The notes: generated by a model not told the origin, from the sequence alone. Positions 1-5,314 are shown, counted from the stretch's first letter. The stretch: DNA of 5,870 nucleotides from Desulfurococcales archaeon (GCA_027037025.1 JALWBS010000160.1:1-5870), one strand, 5' to 3'. Numbers and translations: made by a program.

Positions 1-298
1 GATCCCTACGATCCATCAACGGGCTGGTTCAAGATACGTGCATACCTAAGGGAGAACACCGTGGTCGATATCTACGAGTATCGTATCGAGGGAGAGGTGT
101 ATCGCTACAGCTACGCATTGATCGTTGGTGGTAGAAGGGTGCTGGGCTACGACAACGCTCCTCACCACCCCGAGATAGATACTTTTCCCACATCGCAAAC
201 ACGTTGGTGATAGGGTAGAGCCTCTGCACAGCCCAAGCATAGAGGCGTTCCTAGAAGAAGCGAAGAACGTAGTCGAGCAGCGCGGAGACAAAGCCTAG
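1..298 (+). pseudogene. TumE/DUF6516-family toxin gene, 5'-truncated by the window and frameshifted
   Basis: The first 61 codons read in frame 1 and contain GYDNAPHHPEIDT, the signature of the TumE (DUF6516) toxin family, which normally continues as TFPHHKH. Frame 1 instead runs into TGA at 208-210. Dropping one T from the TTTT run at 183-186 restores frame 2, which reads FPHRKHVGDRVEPLHSP and ends with the helix EAFLEEAKNVVEQRGDKA before TAG at 296-298. The join falls exactly inside the conserved motif, so both halves clearly belong to one gene. The 5' end lies outside the window. Members of this family are predicted toxins paired with a small antitoxin; no partner is visible in the 300 bases downstream, so it would have to lie upstream. 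The break could be a true inactivating mutation, a sequencing error in the homopolymer, or slippage. Family assignment is confident; the cause of the shift is not known. Confidence 0.85.
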
Positions 299-627
299 CT
301 CCGAACCATGGCGAACACTGCAAAGCGACGCAACAAATAAGTTTTCGTAGATAGACCGCGTCACAGCAATGCCTCTCCAACCCATTCCCCAGACTTCCTA
401 GCTCTGGGCCTAGCATTGTTGTTGTATAAACCCTGTAGGATGTGGATCACGATGCAGCTATACCTCGTAGCAGCGTTGATAAGGAATCTATGGATGAAAG
501 AGATTGTGTGGCGTAAGCAGGTTAAGCATTGAGAAATCTCAAGAAGACTGTTTTATCGCAAAAGCTTTCGCGTAACCACGCATTAGCGTGAGACGATGGA
601 GAACTGTGGCATAGTTGGGGAGGAGCT
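299..627. other. Intergenic stretch without a recognisable gene
   Basis: No supported gene is seen. Short open frames are present, such as an ATG at 308 stopping at 338-340, and a stop-free run from 341 to TGA at 530-532 on the plus strand. Their translations have no recognisable motif, no Shine-Dalgarno sequence and an unconvincing composition. Minus-strand open frames here are shadows of the broken toxin gene and of non-coding DNA. The only signals are a TATA-like box at 549-557 and the Shine-Dalgarno sequence before position 628. Confidence 0.5.
549..557 (+). promoter_or_regulatory. TATA-like box TGTTTTATC upstream of the 628 ORF
   Basis: TGTTTTATC matches base for base the box in front of the ATPase operon (983-991). 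Transcription would begin near 579, which leaves a leader of about 49 bases before the ATG at 628. A closer ATG at 596 opens only a 36-codon frame. The sequence match is seen; promoter activity is inferred. Confidence 0.35.
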
Positions 628-855
628 ATGCCTAACGATGCTTCACCGAGCTTCGTTTACCACGTGTTATCGAAGGGGTGGGTACTCGTTGAGAAGAGAC
701 TTGGTATAGCAGTGATAGCGAGGATATACGTTCTCGAAGAGGTTAGGAAGTTGAGACACGTTGAAAACTATTCAAAGACGTTAGGAGCAACGATTATCAA
801 TCCAATCAACTTCGCACCCACGAAGACCAGCATCGACACACAGAGAAGCCGTTAG
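628..855 (+). CDS. Small hypothetical protein, 75 aa, doubtful
   Basis: I do not recognise this protein. The ATG at 628 follows a GGAGG (619-623) at a short 4-base spacing, and a TATA-like box lies about 75 bases upstream. Residues 9-45 (SFVYHVLSKGWVLVEK onward) read like ordinary archaeal protein, with alternating hydrophobic positions and then a charged helix (VLEEVRKLRH). The last 30 residues are rich in N, T and S and look less natural, which suggests either a 3' end that has drifted out of its original frame or a spurious ORF. The N-terminal part faintly recalls the C-terminal end of archaeal minimal nucleotidyltransferases, which often carry a G-x-V-L-Y/V element, but no catalytic GS motif is present, so no function is assigned. 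It could be the remnant of a larger gene. Confidence 0.35.
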   Translation: MPNDASPSFVYHVLSKGWVLVEKRLGIAVIARIYVLEEVRKLRHVENYSKTLGATIINPINFAPTKTSIDTQRSR

Positions 856-982
856 AAAACGCTGGAAACCATGGAGCGATGCACTACAGCCCGCTAACCT
901 GCGTAATGAACGATGCGCATCAGCACAAGAACTTTCTCGATAACCTCATGGATGAGAATGGGGGTGCGTGGCTCTACGCTAA

Positions 983-991
983 TGTTTTATC
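983..991 (+). promoter_or_regulatory. TATA-like box of the ATPase operon
   Basis: TGTTTTATC lies 38 bases before the GTG at 1030. With the usual archaeal distance of about 26 bases from box centre to transcript start, transcription would begin near 1013. That gives a leader of about 17 bases containing just the Shine-Dalgarno sequence at 1017-1023. Spacing and sequence fit a crenarchaeal promoter; use in vivo is inferred. Confidence 0.5.
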
Positions 992-1016
992 AACGTCTTC
1001 GAGACGCTGGTTAAGC

Positions 1017-1023
1017 GGAGGTG
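1017..1023 (+). promoter_or_regulatory. Shine-Dalgarno GGAGGTG for ATPase 1
   Basis: GGAGGTG is followed by 6 bases and then the GTG at 1030. This fixes the GTG as the start, which also aligns MRRVRL with MRRVKL at the start of the second copy. Confidence 0.75.
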
Positions 1024-1029
1024 CTCTGA

Positions 1030-2070
1030 GTGAGGAGGGTTAGGCTTCGCTTTGCTAAGGATCTCGAGATAGAGTTCAGGGATAGGGATAGGGCTCTACA
1101 GCAAATCGAGCAATTGGCTGAGAGGGGAACGCTATTCCCCGTAGTGATCTACGGACCCGAGGGGTGTGGGAAAACAGCGTTTTTCAAGCAGGTGAGGGCT
1201 GTTCTCGAAGAGCGTGGTTACCACGTGATCTACGCTAGCCCGTTGGCGGAGAGCGTCGAGGAGATTCTATCCTATACACCTACCGTGAAGGGGATTGTTA
1301 AGGAGGTTCTCAAAGCGTTTCCAGAGCCCTACTCAAGGATCGTTGATGCCGCGATCAGGATCGTTAGCGAGGTTATGAAGAGGTTGAGGAGGTCTAGAAT
1401 AGCTCTGCTCCTAGACGACGTATTCCAAGCAGTTGGTCTCGATAAGGCAGAGACCTACGTTAAGATCCTGCTCAACCTAATCGAGTATCCACCGGGTGAC
1501 TACGAGAACATCGTTGTCATGGCTTCGAGTAGCGAGGGTGTTACGAGGGATAGGATTGGTAGACATGGCTGGGCATCCATGAGGATTCTGTGGAACATGT
1601 GTAGAGAAGGCTTCGAACAGCTACACGATGCGATTCCCGACGAGAGCAAGCCGAGCTACGAAACCGTGTGGAGGATCACGGGGGGCAATCCGAGGTTGCT
1701 GAAGAAGCTCTACGAAGCTGGTTGGGACGTAAACACCGTCTTCAAGAGCGTGGTCGAGGAGAAGAAGCTCGATCTCTTCGTAAGCAAGCTGGGTGAGGAA
1801 GAGCTTGAGATACTGAGGCAAGTGATTGAGGATCCCGACAACCTGGTTAAGAGGCTTAGGGAGAGATCGGCTCAGGAGCTGGAGAGGAAGCTCATCGAGC
1901 TCAACCTGATCATGTACATGCACGATAGGGATGAGCATGGATGGATCGATCAACCACCACCCGAGAAGGATCTTGAGCTAGGCATTGGCAGGTTCTACGC
2001 ATGGCAAACGCCTATCCACAGAGAGGCTATGAAGAAAGCGTTGCGATGCATCGAGGTGACCAATCATTGA
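1030..2070 (+). CDS. P-loop ATPase of the archaeal AAA+/STAND type, copy 1
   Basis: This 346-residue protein should bind and hydrolyse ATP in the cytoplasm; its substrate or partner is unknown. Walker A is GPEGCGKT (residues 42-49) and Walker B is IALLLDD (124-130) with an adjacent double aspartate. A polar strand end, MASSSEG (164-170), sits where a sensor-1 would be, and an arginine-rich RDRIGRH (173-179) follows. The TGGNPRLL element (217-224) is characteristic of archaeal ATPases related to the ATPase_2/STAND group. The C-terminal third is helical, followed by a basic segment with PPPEKDLELGIGR and AWQTPIHREA (324-333), possibly a winged-helix fold. There is no signal peptide or membrane segment. 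The GTG start is supported by GGAGGTG six bases upstream and by alignment with copy 2. It is the first gene of a translationally coupled pair; its stop overlaps the start of copy 2. Family level is confident; the biological role is not. Confidence 0.93.
   Translation: MRRVRLRFAKDLEIEFRDRDRALQQIEQLAERGTLFPVVIYGPEGCGKTAFFKQVRAVLEERGYHVIYASPLAESVEEILSYTPTVKGIVKEVLKAFPEPYSRIVDAAIRIVSEVMKRLRRSRIALLLDDVFQAVGLDKAETYVKILLNLIEYPPGDYENIVVMASSSEGVTRDRIGRHGWASMRILWNMCREGFEQLHDAIPDESKPSYETVWRITGGNPRLLKKLYEAGWDVNTVFKSVVEEKKLDLFVSKLGEEELEILRQVIEDPDNLVKRLRERSAQELERKLIELNLIMYMHDRDEHGWIDQPPPEKDLELGIGRFYAWQTPIHREAMKKALRCIEVTNH
1072..1095 (+). repeat. 24-base identical block shared by the two ATPase genes (copy A)
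   Basis: This block encodes EFRDRDRA and is identical over 24 bases to 2106-2129, including silent positions. Internally it repeats the unit AGGGAT. It is the longest perfect match noticed between the two ATPase genes, and it reflects their common origin or later gene conversion. Confidence 0.7.
2053..2059 (+). promoter_or_regulatory. Shine-Dalgarno GAGGTGA for ATPase 2, inside ATPase 1
   Basis: GAGGTGA lies within the last codons of copy 1 and is 7 bases from the TTG at 2067. It decides between this TTG and the in-frame ATGs at 2046 and 2001, which lie upstream of it and have no Shine-Dalgarno sequence. The arrangement implies coupled translation of the two ATPases. Confidence 0.7.
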
Positions 2071-3092
2071 GAAGGGTTAAGCTGAGCTTCGCTGGTCTGG
2101 AGATCGAGTTCAGGGATAGGGATAGGGCTTTGAAGCAGGTTGAGGAGCTGGCTGAGCGAGGTACGTACCCAGTCTACGTCGTTTACGGTCCCGAGGGATG
2201 CGGAAAGACGGCTCTGCTTAGACAGGCTAAGGATATGCTTGAGAACGAGTTTGGTTACCACGTTGTTTACGTGAATCCGATCGCTGAGAAAATCGATGAG
2301 ATTCTACAGTTCACGCCCTCGGTCAAGGACATCGCTAAGGAGGTTCTGAGCCTGTTCCCGAGCCCCTACTCGATGATCGTCGACGTCGCTATCACCATCG
2401 CTAGCCGAGTCATGAAGAGGTTCAGCAGACCTAGGGTTGCGGTTTTGATGGACGACATCTTTCAAGCTGTTGGCGTTGATAAGGCGGAGATCTACGTCAA
2501 GACCTTGCTGAACCTCATCGAGTACCCACCTGCGAGCTACGAAAAGATCGTTGTGTTGGTGACTAGCAGCGAGGGTATCACGCGTGAGAGGATTGGGAGG
2601 CATAGATGGGCTACGTTTCGAATATTGTGGAACATGCCTAAGAAGGGTTTCGAGGAGCTCTACAACGCGATACCTGTTGAGAAACCTTCTTTCGAAGATG
2701 TTTGGAGATGGACTGGTGGAAACCCCTCAATGCTTGCAAAACTCATCGAAGCTAACTGGGGTAGAAATCTCCTTCTGGAGGAGATGGTGAAGATCAGGAG
2801 ACTCGATGTGCTAGTCAAGAACTTGAGCGATGAGGAGCTTGCGTTGCTGAAGCAGGTGGTGGAGGACCCAGATGCACTGTTCGAGAGACTTCGAGAAGAA
2901 GCTTCGCAGAACCTTTTGAATAAACTCATCGAGTTGAATATGGTTATCGAGATCTGGGATCGAGACCCGTACTTCTGGATCGACGAACCACCTCCAGAGA
3001 AAGATCTTGAGCTAGGCATCGGGAGGTACGTAGCGTGGCAAACACCTATGCATAGAGAAGCCGTGAAGAGAGCTCTAGAGCAAGTAGCTTAG
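2067..3092 (+). CDS. P-loop ATPase of the archaeal AAA+/STAND type, copy 2
   Basis: This 341-residue paralog aligns with copy 1 along its whole length (about 60% identical by eye). It has Walker A GPEGCGKT (41-48), Walker B VAVLMDD (124-130), VTSSEG (165-170), RERIGRH (173-179) and TGGNPSML (216-223). The C-terminal signature PPPEKDLELGIGR then AWQTPMHREA is nearly identical. The TTG start at 2067 overlaps the copy 1 stop by four bases (TTGA). It is preferred over ATG 2046 or 2001 because GAGGTGA sits 7 bases upstream and because the protein then begins exactly where copy 1 begins. The copies differ mostly in residues 225-255, between the GGNP element and the C-terminal helices, and in the segment before the PPPEK motif (295-307). 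Both keep all nucleotide-binding residues, so both are probably active. They may form a mixed complex, but this is inference. Confidence 0.93.
   Translation: MRRVKLSFAGLEIEFRDRDRALKQVEELAERGTYPVYVVYGPEGCGKTALLRQAKDMLENEFGYHVVYVNPIAEKIDEILQFTPSVKDIAKEVLSLFPSPYSMIVDVAITIASRVMKRFSRPRVAVLMDDIFQAVGVDKAEIYVKTLLNLIEYPPASYEKIVVLVTSSEGITRERIGRHRWATFRILWNMPKKGFEELYNAIPVEKPSFEDVWRWTGGNPSMLAKLIEANWGRNLLLEEMVKIRRLDVLVKNLSDEELALLKQVVEDPDALFERLREEASQNLLNKLIELNMVIEIWDRDPYFWIDEPPPEKDLELGIGRYVAWQTPMHREAVKRALEQVA
2106..2129 (+). repeat. 24-base identical block shared by the two ATPase genes (copy B)
   Basis: This is the second copy of the 24-base block at 1072-1095, in the same position relative to the start of the second ATPase gene. 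The spacing between copies is 1034 bases, the length of the duplicated unit. Confidence 0.7.
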
Positions 3093-3217
3093 CGGAGCAG
3101 GGTGCGGAAAAAGCCTTGAACCCCCAGCCCACAGCACTAGACGCCGCAGCACTGATCCTAGCAACGATACGCTTCGACATGCTTTACCCAAGCAGCTTAC
3201 TAATGTATTGGAGCGTG

Positions 3218-3239
3218 GATGAGGAGCGAACTCCTCGTC
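3218..3239 (+). promoter_or_regulatory. 9-bp hairpin abutting the start codon at 3241
   Basis: GATGAGGAG (3218-3226) pairs with CTCCTCGTC (3231-3239) across a CGAA loop, giving nine pairs of which one is G-T. The hairpin ends one base before the ATG at 3241 and buries the only Shine-Dalgarno-like bases (GAGGAG). It could restrict ribosome access, or be a stop signal for the ATPase transcript. No T-rich tract follows, so a classical archaeal terminator is less likely. Confidence 0.45.
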
Positions 3240-3240
3240 G

Positions 3241-3561
3241 ATGCGCGTGTACGTGGATAGGAAGTACCTTAGTCAGCAGTACGAGCTGACCCCGTTCTCC
3301 GCGGAGCGCTGGGTTCACGGCGCCGTAATCGACGTGTCGAAGATTCGCGGACCTCTACCAAGCGTTGAGAGGGAGGTTATCGAGAAGCATGTGATTGGTA
3401 GAAGCGTTAGGCTGTACCTAGTGCCAGGCATTCTCACGAGCTACGACAAGCTCTACTTCGACAGGGATTCCCGAGCCATAGTGAGGGACGCTGGGGTCTT
3501 CCCCGATGAGTACAGGGCTGAGCTGAGGCTGGTGAAGGTCGAGGTGGGGGCTGGGGGTTAG
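3241..3561 (+). CDS. Hypothetical protein, 106 aa
   Basis: I do not recognise this family. The composition is that of a real soluble protein: mixed strands and helices with many charged residues, no membrane segment and no cysteine. A central basic and hydrophobic stretch (VIGRSVRLYLVPG, residues 51-63) is followed by an aromatic and acidic one (SYDKLYFDRDSR, 67-78). Codon use matches the neighbouring ATPases. The ATG at 3241 lies directly after a hairpin and lacks an exposed Shine-Dalgarno; GTG codons at 3247 and 3253 are alternative starts. In the same frame, TGA at 3220-3222 limits any extension upstream. The gap of 148 bases from ATPase 2 leaves open whether it shares that transcript. A GGAGGTGA immediately after its stop suggests it was once followed by a coupled gene, now broken. 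Confidence 0.65.
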   Translation: MRVYVDRKYLSQQYELTPFSAERWVHGAVIDVSKIRGPLPSVEREVIEKHVIGRSVRLYLVPGILTSYDKLYFDRDSRAIVRDAGVFPDEYRAELRLVKVEVGAGG

Positions 3562-3569
3562 GGAGGTGA
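3562..3569 (+). promoter_or_regulatory. Strong Shine-Dalgarno GGAGGTGA without a matching start codon
   Basis: This perfect GGAGGTGA begins one base after the stop of the 3241 gene. No ATG, GTG or TTG stands 5-10 bases downstream (the sequence there is GCCTCTACCC). The GTG inside it, at 3566, opens a frame that stops at 3608-3610. It probably served the small gene that is now broken. Confidence 0.5.
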
Positions 3570-3613
3570 GCCTCTACCCATACAGGGATGTGGAGGCGCC
3601 CGAGGCATAGAGC

Positions 3614-3852
3614 ATGGAGAGGCTCGTGGAGGAGATCAGGCGTGGGATGGGCATCGTCGAGAACTACTCTAGGAACTACGTCGAGTACCTAAGCAGAGGG
3701 GCTATGCAAAGGGTTCCGAAGCCCTGTGAGGAATCCTAAACAACCTTGCGTCGATCCTCAGCGTACTCCACGAAGGTAAACCCATCTCGAAACGCGATGA
3801 GCTGAGGAAGTTCGTGAACGACTTGGCATCGATGCTGAGAAGCTTTGACTAG
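3614..3852 (+). pseudogene. Broken small helical protein gene
   Basis: From the ATG at 3614, frame 2 reads MERLVEEIRRGMGIVENYSR and continues to VPKPCEES before TAA at 3737-3739. Frame 1 then carries ILNNLASILSVLHEG, KRDELRKFVNDLASML and RSFD before TAG at 3850-3852. It has no start codon of its own, and TGA at 3727-3729 closes it upstream. Restoring one A near 3731-3733 (GAGGAAATC) joins them into a 79-residue, mostly helical, charged protein. Upstream in frame 2, residues SLYPYRDVEAPE from 3569 lead to a TAG at 3608-3610, so the original N-terminus may have been longer and lost its start. I do not recognise the family. A single sequencing error could explain the frameshift but not the missing start as well. 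Confidence 0.55.
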
Positions 3853-3897
3853 ATCGAGTGAGCATTTCGTTGAAAAGCGTGGTTTAGCGGTAAAGTA

Positions 3898-4206
3898 TTG
3901 GGTGCTGGGGTTCGTGTTTTGAGGATAGAGCACACTAATCACGCTATTCTGAGGCTTCGTGTTCGGGGTATTGGCTGTGATGAGGTTGAGCACGTTCTTC
4001 GCAATCCCCAGAGGGTGTACTACGACGTGGTTACGCACACCATGATCGCTATCGGGCCTAGGATTCGAAGATCGAACCATTGGCTCGTCGTGGTCTACAT
4101 CAGGGTGGGTGATGTGTATCGCGTGGTGACTGTGATCGACACTAAAAGTCTTGACAAGCTAGTCGATAGGAGGGAGAGGAGTGGTAGGTGGGTAAGGGTA
4201 TGGTGA
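3898..4206 (+). CDS. DUF4258 protein, predicted toxin of a toxin-antitoxin pair
   Basis: The core shows the DUF4258 pattern: a short strand, then HTNHAILRLRVRGI, then CDEVEHVLRNPQRVYYD, then strands ending in VVTVIDT. This fold is shared with small RNase-like toxins related to RelE/BrnT. Toxin activity here is a prediction from the family and from the neighbour. The protein is about 102 residues from TTG 3898. A second TTG at 3919 would give MRIEHTNHA, closer to the usual start of the family, and neither has a clear Shine-Dalgarno sequence. A weak box GGTTTAGCG lies at 3881-3889. The gene overlaps the downstream DUF2283 gene by seven bases if that starts at ATG 4200. The C-terminal tail is basic (RRERSGRWVRVW). 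Family assignment is good, the start uncertain. Confidence 0.82.
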   Translation: MGAGVRVLRIEHTNHAILRLRVRGIGCDEVEHVLRNPQRVYYDVVTHTMIAIGPRIRRSNHWLVVVYIRVGDVYRVVTVIDTKSLDKLVDRRERSGRWVRVW

Positions 4207-4439
4207 GGAGTGTTCACTACGATTCGGAAGCAGACATCCTCTACATACTGCTGAGGGAGGGACCTGTGGAGGATACCGTGGAGGTTGCTGAGGACGTGTT
4301 CGTTGAGCTCGACGAGAAGGGGGAGATAATCGGTATAGAGATTTGGCGTGCATCGAAGAACGTGCTAGAGCCCTTGACGCAGATCATCGCGGAGAAGATA
4401 AAGCAGCAGCTAGCGATATTAACAAGTAGTAGAAGTTGA
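4200..4439 (+). CDS. DUF2283 protein, predicted antitoxin
   Basis: This 79-residue protein has the full DUF2283 signature: HYDSEADILYILL (residues 6-18), then VEVAEDVFVELDEKGEIIGIEIWRAS in overlapping parts (residues 27-52), then a C-terminal helix (QIIAEKIKQQLAIL) that could hold the partner. DUF2283 genes are regularly found beside DUF4258 genes in archaea and are predicted antitoxins; binding to the upstream protein is inferred. ATG 4200 gives the usual start of the family, with AGGTG at 4186-4190 upstream. GTG 4203 (overlapping the upstream stop as GTGA) and GTG 4188 are in-frame alternatives. The order is toxin first, antitoxin second. It ends the run of plus-strand genes before a long stretch with no intact gene. 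Confidence 0.85.
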   Translation: MVRSVHYDSEADILYILLREGPVEDTVEVAEDVFVELDEKGEIIGIEIWRASKNVLEPLTQIIAEKIKQQLAILTSSRS

Positions 4440-4965
4440 GAATTAGGCAGTCCTAGGAAGAGCGTGCTGACATCAACATGGTTAGAGAATTGAGTGTGTC
4501 ACTCGTTCTCGTAATCAAAGCTCTATACACATGTTGAGTGGTAGAGGCGTTGTGATTAGCCGAGTGCGCATCGCTAGGTTCCGGGTATTCGCGAAGGTTC
4601 TATCAAGGGTTTGAAGCGGGTGACCATATCAATTGGTAGTCGTGGTGAGCTCGCGGAGCTCAAGAGTTTTCTCAGAGGCTTTCTCCTGATCAATGGGGTT
4701 CTAGCTAGATAGCCATCGGTGGTAGAGTCGTGTGCATGGCGAAAGCTGCTGGCTAAGGGGCTTCTCGATAGGTTCTAGCTGTGGTGATTCAGCCAAGGCC
4801 TTTGATAACCCCACGTGTTTAGTGCTCAGCGTCAAGAGGGTTGGGGTTGTTGCCTCGCGCAGCGACTTGACAACGCATGGGCATTCACCGGGATCTAGCG
4901 GAGAGCATCTTCATGATCACCTGAACGAAGCGTGGAAACGTTAAAAGCGTCTATAACGCAATCTT
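4440..4965. other. Gene-free stretch with degenerate plus-strand coding traces
   Basis: No intact gene is supported. From ATG 4531, preceded by CTATAC at 4522-4527, frame 1 reads MLSGRGVVISRVRIARFRV and stops at 4612-4614. Frame 0 then reads KRVTISIGSRGELAELKS and on to TAG at 4710-4712, and continues past it with PSVVESCAWRKLLAKG to the next TAG. The two pieces read like one small protein broken by a one-base change and a stop codon, perhaps an old antitoxin, but I recognise no family. The open frame from 4732 to 4944 has a poor composition (repeated S, G and H) and I do not accept it as a gene. Confidence 0.4.
4941..4946 (+). promoter_or_regulatory. TATA-like box TTAAAA before the GC-rich stretch
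   Basis: TTAAAA lies about 25 bases before the start of the GC-rich foldable stretch at 4966. A second candidate, CTATAACG, is at 4951-4958. Position fits a promoter for a small RNA, but this is only spacing and sequence resemblance. Confidence 0.25.
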
Positions 4966-5048
4966 CGGCACGGGCCTCCGAGTGGCGCCTCGCTGTATCG
5001 GTCGGGGGATGACCCGCGGGGTTGCCGTGAGGAGACCAACATCCTCAC
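4966..5048 (+). ncRNA. Candidate structured small RNA, GC-rich
   Basis: Positions 4966-5037 are about 74% G+C by hand count, clearly above the rest of the window. CGGCA (4966-4970) pairs with TGCCG (5023-5027) and CGGG (4971-4974) with CCCG (5013-5016), leaving a six-base bulge. Inside, CGAG (4979-4982) pairs with CTCG (4989-4992). A second hairpin, GTGAGGA (5027-5033) with TCCTCAC (5042-5048), follows with an eight-base loop. No tRNA arms, C/D-box pairs or known riboswitch core were recognised. In hyperthermophiles GC-rich islands often mark functional RNAs, but with a genome near 50% G+C this is weak evidence. The strand is chosen only from the upstream TTAAAA box. Confidence 0.25.
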
Positions 5049-5095
5049 TTCAATACCTGGTGTAGAAGTCGAGGCTCTTTCCTAAGCTCTATCGC

Positions 5096-5297
5096 CTAGT
5101 AAGCGAAGTACGCCACGTTGTCTGCCAACACGATCAAGGTCTTTCTATGCCTCTCTCGAACCCTACTCTCCCTAACCTTCGCTCTATGAATCAGCAGGTT
5201 GCTGCTCGACAATGTCGACGATTCCCCATCCATTCATGGGTGACTCAAGCGGAGAGAGGAGTTTGTCCATAACAGCTCTCTTCAACTCCTCGGACAC
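5096..5297 (-). pseudogene. Broken minus-strand reading frame, possibly an old toxin-antitoxin gene
   Basis: On the minus strand a GTG at 5297 opens SEELKRAVMDKLLSPLESPM and then NGWGIVDIVEQQ before TAG at 5186-5184; the codon before the GTG would add arginine, giving RVSEELKRAV. Skipping one base near 5203 continues as LLIHRAKVRESRVRERHRKT and LIVLADNVAYFAY to TAG at 5098-5096. An in-frame tail, AIELRKEPRLLHQVLK, follows to TGA at 5047-5045. RVSEELKR resembles the start of ribbon-helix-helix VapB-type antitoxins, and LADNV is faintly like the LDTNV start of PIN proteins, but neither match is firm. The gene is dead as read. It points away from the leaderless antitoxin gene at 5352, with which it could have shared a promoter region. 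Confidence 0.35.
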
Positions 5298-5314
5298 GCG
5301 TATCTATACAAAAC

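Noticed and set aside
162..416. Minus-strand open frame of 84 codons
   Set aside because: It lies opposite the broken toxin gene and non-coding DNA; its translation is rich in C and L with no motif or Shine-Dalgarno.
765..1043. Plus-strand frame open for 92 codons, with ATGs at 879 and 906
   Set aside because: Its translation is unusually rich in H, N and Q, it runs through the likely ATPase promoter and start, and no ribosome site precedes the ATGs.
1621..1953. Minus-strand open frame inside ATPase 1
   Set aside because: Shadow of a well-supported plus-strand gene; no motif of its own.
2660..3019. Minus-strand open frame of 119 codons inside ATPase 2
   Set aside because: Serine-rich translation produced by the opposite strand of codons in the ATPase gene.
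3736..4080. Minus-strand open frame opposite the broken small gene and DUF4258
   Set aside because: No start context or family resemblance; the plus strand carries recognisable DUF4258 sequence.
4646..4662. GAGCTC-GCG-GAGCTC inverted repeat
   Set aside because: Two copies of a six-base palindrome in a stretch reading GELAEL; more likely codon repetition than a designed hairpin.
4732..4944. 70-codon plus-strand frame
   Set aside because: GTG start without a Shine-Dalgarno, composition of repeated S, G and H, and better protein-like pieces in another frame.
4966..5048. Possible tRNA or C/D-box guide RNA
   Set aside because: No T-arm or anticodon pattern and no proper C and D boxes were found, so only an unclassified structured RNA is proposed.
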